From Nostoc calcicola FACHB-3891 (GTDB lineage: Bacteria; Cyanobacteriota; Cyanobacteriia; Cyanobacteriales; Nostocaceae), in NCBI RefSeq assembly GCF_014697355.1, contig NZ_JACJRQ010000005.1:239159-303158 (forward strand): a DNA stretch of 64,000 nucleotides, written 5' to 3'. Position 1 is the stretch's first letter. Each line of letters opens with the position of its first letter. Made by a program: the position numbers and the translations under genes. Under the pieces are notes generated by a model. That model was not told the DNA's origin. It saw only the letters and a program-made list of their open reading frames with translations, and did not search any database. Below are positions 1 through 7,700 of this stretch, in pieces.

Positions 1-544
1 AAAAAACTATACTACTAATTACCATCCTTCCTCCTAGACCGTTTTTATGAGTAAATACTCCACGCCACGTTGTTGAACCCAAGTCCGACTGTATCCCATA
101 TTTAGGCAAGGCTATGGCAAATATAAAACTCGATACTATAACAATTCCAAAAGTCCAAGCTAGTAAATGTATTTGTTGTTTTAAACTGTATCGTGAGGCA
201 AAGTACATGCCAAATACGCTGGAATTAATGAGAGTAAAACTATTTTTTAATGTTGTTGAGGGTTCGGCAGACCAAATAATGGAAAGAGCTGCCATTATGA
301 ATATTGGATAAAAAGAAATGCCTTTGCTCAAAATATAAAGAGTTTTCTTCCAACGCAAAATTAGCAGTAGGTATGTAACTATGTAGATTGAGGAGAAAAT
401 AATCCGATTAAATGAGCCATCGTATTCTGTGTGATCGTGCTGTAGCGCTCCTCCTGATAGTATCAGGGTTAAGATAGCGCCTGTATAAATGAACAAGGCT
501 AAAACTGTGAATGCATACTCAGCAAAAATTAGTATTTTTCTCAT
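1..544 (-). CDS. O-antigen ligase/polymerase-like membrane protein (N-terminal part)
   Basis: The minus-strand frame opens with ATG at 544 and stays open to the left edge, giving about 181 residues of a protein whose C-terminus lies outside the window. It is hydrophobic with several membrane helices (a first one near residues 7-28, more near 50-65, 80-90 and 120-140). It ends in the motif WRGVFTHKNGLGG, which resembles the W-RG-HKN-LG signature of the O-antigen ligase/Wzy family. Members join or polymerise glycan repeat units at the periplasmic face. The neighbouring GT2 transferase and flippase fit a surface-polysaccharide locus. The family call rests on this one motif plus topology. Confidence 0.72.
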   Translation of the reverse strand, partial: MRKILIFAEYAFTVLALFIYTGAILTLILSGGALQHDHTEYDGSFNRIIFSSIYIVTYLLLILRWKKTLYILSKGISFYPIFIMAALSIIWSAEPSTTLKNSFTLINSSVFGMYFASRYSLKQQIHLLAWTFGIVIVSSFIFAIALPKYGIQSDLGSTTWRGVFTHKNGLGGRMVISSIVF

Positions 545-764
545 ATTTACATAGATTGATTAACATTTATTTGGATTTTTTTCATTCAGGTCGAAGACAC
601 AAGTAACCTACACTTAACACTCAGCAATTTTAGCAAAGACACTTTATATATCGCCCTATTTTAATAGCCACAATTAGTTTTTTTCATGTAGACTTTAAAT
701 TCATACCTCAAAGTTTTATCTAATTATTATCTTCTGTCTTCTACCTTTTTTTGTAAAAGACTTA
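545..764. other. AT-rich spacer between polysaccharide genes
   Basis: No open frame of note on either strand. It lies between the start of the ligase-like gene and the stop of the GT2 gene, so it should hold the ligase-gene promoter and possibly the GT2 terminator. I see no strong hairpin with a T-tract. Confidence 0.5.
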
Positions 765-1763
765 TTATGTTTTGGCCTTCTTGCTCAAGACAGAGCGAAC
801 TTGCTGCCTGACTTGGGGAGGTATCAACCACATTGTCAAGTACAAAAAAATATTCATCGGTTGTAGCTTGCCCCAGCGTATAACTTCCCACAATAGAGGA
901 AAGAAAGCTTTCCAGTCACCTACTGACGACGCTGAAGGACTAACAATTGTTGCAACAAACCCTGAATAAGCCTTTGGTGTGACTAGATTACGGATCGAAC
1001 GAATCCAATCCAAGGAATATTTCCAGTCGTTGATGTTGCTTAAACGGTTGATTCCCATTTCTGAATGCCAAATTGCCATAGCCTCAGGTACAAACTCTAT
1101 TCCTACACCTTCCATAGCGCTAACCCGAAGCAACCACTCCCAATCCTCATGTCTGTAAAATTTTTCTTCCAAAGGCATTTTTTCCATTAAGTCTTTTTTG
1201 ACGAAAATCGTGGAGGTTTGTATGCACCCATCTCCTTTAAAAAAGGATTTACGAACAAAAAGATATTCACTTAAAGGTTCTGAGGGTTTTGGCAGCCTTC
1301 TTGGACAAATAAATTCACCTTTTGGAGTTACGGAAACGAAACGACTGACGACAACCGGAAAATTATAATGAGAATTATTTCCTAGTTCTAATTGACGCTC
1401 CAATTTTTCTGGAAACCATTGATCGTCATCATCTAAAAAAGCTATCCAAGTCCCTTTGGCTTCCCTGACGCCAGTATTTCTAGCCCCTGATGGACCAAGA
1501 TTTTTTGGTAGTTCTATCACTCTTAGTCTTGGATCGTCTATCTGAGATAAAGCATCGACTGTTTCCCGATCTGGACCATCGACTATAACAATCACTTCAA
1601 TTGATTGCAGGGTCTGACTTAATGCACTTTTAGCACCCCTCACAACAATTTGTGGTCTGTTGCGTGTAGGAATAACTACGCTGACTATTGGTTGGTTACT
1701 TTCGTTTGGCATTGGTAAACTATGGGTTGTCGTTTTTTCTGCTTGAAAATATTCAATATTCAT
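765..1763 (-). CDS. Family 2 glycosyltransferase
   Basis: 332 residues starting at ATG 1763. The GT-A fold signature is clear: VSVVIPTRNRP at about 28-37, a VDGPDRE nucleotide-binding turn at 61-67, the GPSGARNTGV segment near 90-99 and the metal-binding DDDD cluster at 111-114 (the DXD equivalent). There is no membrane segment. It should transfer a nucleotide-sugar residue to a growing glycan on the cytoplasmic side. It lies 57 bp downstream of the flippase gene on the same strand, so the two are probably co-transcribed. Sugar and acceptor cannot be read from the sequence. Confidence 0.9.
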   Translation of the reverse strand: MNIEYFQAEKTTTHSLPMPNESNQPIVSVVIPTRNRPQIVVRGAKSALSQTLQSIEVIVIVDGPDRETVDALSQIDDPRLRVIELPKNLGPSGARNTGVREAKGTWIAFLDDDDQWFPEKLERQLELGNNSHYNFPVVVSRFVSVTPKGEFICPRRLPKPSEPLSEYLFVRKSFFKGDGCIQTSTIFVKKDLMEKMPLEEKFYRHEDWEWLLRVSAMEGVGIEFVPEAMAIWHSEMGINRLSNINDWKYSLDWIRSIRNLVTPKAYSGFVATIVSPSASSVGDWKAFFPLLWEVIRWGKLQPMNIFLYLTMWLIPPQVRQQVRSVLSKKAKT

Positions 1764-1820
1764 GGTTCTTCAGTTCTTATAGTTTTCGCTAATTCGCTGT
1801 TTGAGAAGTGAGGGCAATCA

Positions 1821-3254
1821 TTAATGCTTATTTTTCAATTTTCTCAATACGAAATTAATTCCTCCTAAAGCATGAATACTTACAAAAGTAACGATTAAAA
1901 TATAAGATAAAGTTGCGATTGTCAAAGTTAATAAAAAATTTAAATTTATTTCTTTTAAGATTACAAATATAATTAATAGTAAAGTGCTAATTATAAAAGG
2001 CCGGCGAATAATTCGCCAGAAATTTAATGGAAATAGGAGAGTATAGGTAAAGTAAACATATTGCCCAAAGCCAAGAATAGCCATTAGCAAGGACATTATA
2101 GCTGCACCTAGTAACTGATATTGTGAAACTAATGCTACACCTCCTAAGCTTCCTAATGTAGTTGTAATCATGACTTCACGGAGGTTCACTATCTCAAAAT
2201 GATTGGCCACAAGTACATAACAAAGAGTGCGTATGAACGGCAATAGAAGTAGCGATCCCGCACTGATAGTCAGAGATAAATCCGCTTGAGCAAAGCTAGA
2301 GTCATATATTAAAATCAGTAAATCTTTTCCAAAAAATAACAATCCAAGAAATAGGGGTAATCCCATAGTTAGTAAAATTTCAATGAAGCTTTCAGCGATC
2401 TTTTGCTGCTTTTCCTTTTCTTTATCTCCTGCTTTCGATAATCTCGGAAACATTGCTACTGTTACACTATTGGCAATGATCAGAAATGGTTGTAGTAATT
2501 GTGTTATTCCACCAAAAAGACCTACCAAAAACTCGTTTCCTAGCAATGAAAGAATCAGAATTTGAACTCTGCCACTAATTACAGACATTGCTTCAATAGC
2601 GAAAAATGTCCGTGCATTTTTAATTGTGTTCCAGACAAAATCTCTATCAATCTGCCATTGTATTTTGACTATACGTGCGATCAATATCCATTCAAGTAGC
2701 AAAATTAATGCTTCTGAAACAAATAGTATCGCTCCCAGATATTCAATTCCATAATTGAGTTGCATTGCCCAGATCATTATTACTAGGCGTAGGATATACA
2801 CTGGGACTGTAGCTATGGCAATCAGATGCATTTTTTCTCTAGCTTGAAAAATTCCCTCTGTTACATTGGAAAGCCCAAAGGGAATAATGGTTAAGCCCAT
2901 GATGTAGCAAACAGTCGAGGTTTTAGAACTATAGGGAAGTAAAAATACTACAATAACTAACGCCCCATAACTCAATAAACCAAATATTAACTGCAACCAA
3001 GTACCACTCATTAAGTAAACTGATGTTTTTTGTGGTTCACGAGCTAGTTCTCTTGTAAATAAGACCTTTAGACCCTGTGAAGCAATGCCTACAAAGATGA
3101 AGTAGTAGCTAAAGCCTAATAGGTATTGCCCTAAAGCCTCAGCTCCCAGATAACGAGCGATAGCAGCGGTTAATACAAAGGTTGTCACACTTTGCGTTAA
3201 ACGATTTAGGATCAGAGATAAGGAATTACTTATTAATTTTGACTTTTCTAGCAT
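1821..3254 (-). CDS. Wzx-type polysaccharide flippase (MOP/MATE superfamily)
   Basis: 477 residues from ATG 3254, almost wholly hydrophobic with about 12-14 predicted helices. The N-terminus (SLSLILNRLTQSVTTFVLTA followed by ARYLGAEALGQYLLGFSYYF) matches the start of the polysaccharide biosynthesis flippase family. It should flip lipid-linked oligosaccharide units to the periplasmic face. It is upstream of the GT2 gene in the same orientation, with the ligase/polymerase-like gene two genes further on. That is the classic Wzx/Wzy gene set. Substrate unknown. Confidence 0.88.
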   Translation of the reverse strand: MLEKSKLISNSLSLILNRLTQSVTTFVLTAAIARYLGAEALGQYLLGFSYYFIFVGIASQGLKVLFTRELAREPQKTSVYLMSGTWLQLIFGLLSYGALVIVVFLLPYSSKTSTVCYIMGLTIIPFGLSNVTEGIFQAREKMHLIAIATVPVYILRLVIMIWAMQLNYGIEYLGAILFVSEALILLLEWILIARIVKIQWQIDRDFVWNTIKNARTFFAIEAMSVISGRVQILILSLLGNEFLVGLFGGITQLLQPFLIIANSVTVAMFPRLSKAGDKEKEKQQKIAESFIEILLTMGLPLFLGLLFFGKDLLILIYDSSFAQADLSLTISAGSLLLLPFIRTLCYVLVANHFEIVNLREVMITTTLGSLGGVALVSQYQLLGAAIMSLLMAILGFGQYVYFTYTLLFPLNFWRIIRRPFIISTLLLIIFVILKEINLNFLLTLTIATLSYILIVTFVSIHALGGINFVLRKLKNKH

Positions 3255-3690
3255 TATGAAATTATTGTTCTGCTAACTTATTTTTTATTTTCAAATAAAC
3301 ATAACTAACTCACGACTCTGACATTTTTATAGAGATGTGACCTTTATAGTTGACTATCTAACGATTTTTTTAGACTGATGCCAACCTCTTGAATAAAAAT
3401 ATCTTCGAGTATCTGAGTGTCATCAGTACCCAATAGATATTTTATACAATGCAGCGCGTACTTGAGTCTGGATACTTCAGGCTTCAATGTAAAGGGAAGG
3501 AAAGGATTTTTTGTTCGACTTAACTATAGTTCAATTGGTTTCCTGACATTAATAATCAGAGATCCCAGTTAGAGATATTACAATTTATAAGCTGCGTAAT
3601 ATATGAATCAATCATGACAGTGACATTACAGAGCTCGGCTTTTAGGAAAAATGATACCCTTTCAGAAGTTAATGTAGCATGTTTAGCTAG

Positions 3691-3806
3691 ACTAGTGGTC
3701 TATCACAAAAGTTGTGAAGGGTTTGAGAAACGAACCGCAAAGGATGCAAAGGAATAAAAATTAAGAATGAGTCCACCAATCAAAATTAATGCGATAGACC
3801 ACTAGT
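3691..3806. repeat. MITE-like element, 14-bp terminal inverted repeats
   Basis: The left end ACTAGTGGTCTATC (3691-3704) is repeated exactly inverted at 3793-3806 (GATAGACCACTAGT), enclosing about 90 bp without coding capacity. The arms stay partly complementary further inward. Size, perfect ends and lack of an ORF suggest a non-autonomous transposon derivative. No clear target duplication is visible. Confidence 0.55.
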
Positions 3807-4146
3807 TCAGTTTCGCTTAAAAGCTTCATTGCTTGTTTACGCATAATTACTGATTAAAAAAGCTTACAGACATAAAGTATAACGAAATGCATCAAAATGT
3901 TGAGTTTTGTGACAAAAGTTTACATAACTTTGAGATATTGGTTAGACTTCTCTCAGCTTTTGGACATCTAGTGCTGCTCAATCAATTGAAAGATAACTCT
4001 TGTAAAGTGAGTATCCTGTCTACTAGGAAGCAGAACAAAACAAGATACCGATTTCATAAAATTAATGAAATTATCTTGCAAGTAAATATGCAACGCTGAA
4101 AAGTTGCTTTAATAAATCCAAATGGTATAAAGATGTCCAAGAGCTA

Positions 4147-4273
4147 TAAGGGACTTCCAATTAAAAAAATAACCAATCGCTATGCAGGCAGGGGGGCAGG
4201 GAGCTCAAAGCTTGGGGAGTAAAGAAAAATCTGATTAAATAAATTGGGTAATTTATTCTCTGGAAGTCCTTAA
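4147..4273. repeat. Small inverted-repeat element, copy 1 (GGGACTTCCA ends)
   Basis: The left end TAAGGGACTTCCAA starts near 4147. The right end reads AATTTATTCTCTGGAAGTCCTTAA up to 4273. The same two ends bound a second element at 43135-43456, so this is a dispersed family. The interior contains a G-rich run and no ORF. Confidence 0.6.
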
Positions 4274-4731
4274 GTATTGTTATATCTGCATTACAGACAT
4301 TTTTACTCCTTTGGAGAGTTAATTATTTTACTATTTTTTGGGTTTAGATCAGATTTTGGACTGAGCCAGTCTTGGATGTCACAAATTACGGGCTTACACA
4401 ATGAAGCCTGGATGGGATTTTACTGGATTGCGTAATTATTACAGCAACTCACATTAAGGCTTTACAGTAATTTTACATACAAAGAAACATAATGAAGATT
4501 CGGTAATAATTATTTTTTTGTTCAGCCAATTTGATATAGTCAGTAAAAAATACAAATTTAAATGATAATGCTAATAAAATGAAAAATAACATTGATTTTG
4601 TTTATTCATAACCACTATTAGCAATTAAAAAGTACTGTAGATATTCAAAAGTTGAAAGATGCCTAGTAGGTATTGGACTTAGCAAAAGCACAATTGAAAT
4701 CAGAGACTTTAGCGAACTGTTGATATATAAA

Positions 4732-7700
4732 ATGCATATAAGTAATCATATTTCAGAATATAAAGAAAATATTCCGTTAGATACTTTAACTCACATTAGT
4801 ACTGAAGTTGTACAAGAATGGAGTGAGACCCAGCAAATTCCTGAGAATCTGTGCATCCATCAAATGTTTGAGATGCAAGTGGAGCGATCGCCCCAAGCAA
4901 TTGCTGTAGTATTTGAAAATACGCAACTTACATATGAGCAGTTGAACCAACGAGCAAATCAACTAGCCCACTATCTACGTAGTTTAGGCGTTGGCCCGGA
5001 AGTACTCGTAGGTATTTGTTTAGAGCGCTCCTTGGAGATGATTGTCGGGCTGTTGGGAATTCTCAAAGCTGGAGGCGCTTATGTGCCTTTAGATCCATCA
5101 TATCCAAAAGAGCGTTTAGCTTTCATCTTGGAAGATACACAAACACCAGTGTTGTTAACCCAAGAGAAATTCGTCAATAACCTGCCACCGCATCAGGCGC
5201 AAGTGATTTGTTTAGACTTGCTTTTGGCAGAAAACACCCAAAATAGCCAGGAAAATCCTGTAAATCAGACGACCCTTGATAACTTAATTTACGTAATCTA
5301 CACATCTGGTTCTACAGGACAGCCCAAGGGTGTCATGATTCCTCACCGTGGAATCTGCAACCAATTGTCCTGGCGGCAAACAACCTTTAGATTAACTCCG
5401 GCAGACAAAGTTTTACTGACTATTTCTTTTAGTTTTGACCCCTCAGTGTGGCAGATATTCTGGCCGTTGTGCTTTGGGGGGCAATTAATTATGGCTCGTC
5501 CTGGCGGACATCAAGACGCTGCTTATCTTGTAAAAGTGATTACCGAGCAGCAAATCACTGTCCTAGCGTTAGTACCCTCAATACTCCGTGTTTTACTGGA
5601 GGAAAAGGGAATTGAGAATTGCCAATTTCTCAGACACGTTACCTGCGGTGGTGAAGCCTTAGCTGGCGAACTGATAGAGCGGTTTTTTGCCCAATTGAAT
5701 TTGGACAATGTTCTACACAATTGTTACGGGCCGACAGAAGCTTCCATCGATACGACTTTCTGGACTTGCCAGCGGGGTACTAATTACACCATTGCTCCCA
5801 TTGGCCACCCCGTCACGAATGCACAGATTTGCATCCTGGATGAAAATTTACAGCCTGTGCCTGTTGGTGAATCAGGTGAACTGTATATTGGCGGTATTGG
5901 TCTAGCACGGGGCTATCTTAACCGTCCAGAATTGACCAAAGAAAAGTTTATTTTTGATCCTTTTAGCTCCGAAAAAGGGGCACGCCTTTATAAAACAGGC
6001 GACTTGGCACGTTACAACAGCGATGGTAATATCGAGTTCCTTGGTCGCATTGACTACCAAGTTAAAATACGCGGCTTCCGGATTGAATTGGGAGAAATTG
6101 AAGCTGTACTCAGTCAACATCCGGCACTGACGCAGACTTTAGTCATAGCCAGAGAGGATGTTCCTGGTGACAAGCGACTCGTGGCGTATGTCGTTGCTAG
6201 CCCAGAGGAAATTCCTACTCAGATTGAATTACGGCGCTTTTTACAAAGTCAGATGCCTGAATATATGGTGCCTGGTTACTTTGTATTTTTGGATACCTTG
6301 CCATTAAACCCCAATGGTAAAATAGACCGCCGCGCTTTGCCTGCACCTGATACATCCGATATTGGTCTGTCAACTAACTTTGTCCCACCCCAGAATCCCA
6401 CAGAAGAAGTTTTAGCCAGTATCTGGGCAAAAGTTCTGCGTTTGGAACAAATAGGCATCCACAACAATTTTTTTGAATTGGGAGGCCATTCACTGCTGGC
6501 TACTCAAGTCATGTCTAGAGTTCGCCAAGCCTTCGGGATAGAAATTTCGTTGCAAGTTTTGTTTGAGAATCCCACGATCGCTAATTTAGCTCAAGCGATC
6601 GCTCAAAACCAAATTCCACAACATAATCCCCAAAACCAGATTATTCCCCAAATCGCCAATCGGGAATCGGCCCCCTTATCTTTTGCCCAACAGCGAGTTT
6701 GGTTTTTGCAGCAGTTGGAACCCACCAGCCGAGCATATATTCTCTCCTATGCACAGCGTTTAACGGGGAAGTTAGATTTAGATGTATTGCAACAGGCATT
6801 AGATGCGATCGTTGTTCATCACGAAGCACTGCGAACAAACTTTATTAAATCACCCGATGGCAGCCCTATACAAGTAGTTAGCACGCCCCGGTCTGTGGAA
6901 CTCAAGGTTATTAAAGCCACAGAGGAGCAAGCTGAATATCTCCTCATTCAAGAAGCGCAATGCTCCTTCAACTTAGAATCTGACTTGATGCTGCGGGCTA
7001 GCTTGCTGCAAATAAACGAACACGAGCAGATACTGCTGTTAGTGATGCACCACATTGCCTCAGATGGCTGGTCAAAGGGTATTCTCTGGCAGCAGTTAGC
7101 AGCCCTTTATGAAGCTTTTTTAAACAGCAAGCCTTCTCCCTTAGCAAAATTACCCATTCAATATGCTGATTTTGCCCTTTGGCAGCACCAATGGTTATCG
7201 GGTGAAGTCCTCTCCAACCAAATAAACTACTGGAAAACCCAGTTAGCAGGTGCGAATACTGTATTAGAATTACCTAGCGATCGGCCACGGCCAGCAGTCC
7301 AAACTTACCAGGGATCGGTGCAATCCCTCATGCTACCCCAAACCCTGAGTGCATCGCTAAAAGAATTCTCCCATCAGCAAGGTGTCACTTTATTCATGAT
7401 ACTGCTGGCGGCTTTTGGGACAATACTGCACCGCTACACTGGGCAAGAAGACATTCTTATCGGTTCTCCCATTGCTGGCCGCAACCAAGTTGAAACCGAA
7501 GGTTTAATTGGCTTCTTTATCAATACCCTAGCCATACGCACTAACTTTTCAGGCAACCCAAGTTTCCGGCAGTTACTAGCTCAAGTTAGAGAAGTAACAC
7601 TAGGAGCATACTCACACCAAGACCTGCCCTTTGAAAAGTTAGTAGAAGAACTACAGCCAGAACGCGACCTGAGCCACTCACCGCTGTTTCAGGTAATGTT

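Larger units (their letters stand above)
3255..4719. other. 1.46 kb gene-poor divergent leader between flippase and NRPS
   Basis: AT-rich, with no convincing gene. A 70-codon frame at 3887-4099 has no recognisable features. The stretch holds two small inverted-repeat elements (3691-3806 and 4147-4273, listed separately). The segment 4280-4719 directly before the NRPS is very AT-rich and should contain its promoter. No obvious Shine-Dalgarno precedes the NRPS start. Confidence 0.6.

Noticed and set aside
114..311. 65-codon plus-strand frame at the left edge
   Set aside because: Antisense to the O-antigen-ligase-like frame, whose HKN motif and membrane helices are convincing.
3887..4099. 70-codon frame in the NRPS leader
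   Set aside because: No RBS, no recognisable domain, average composition in a repeat-bearing spacer. A chance frame is more likely.
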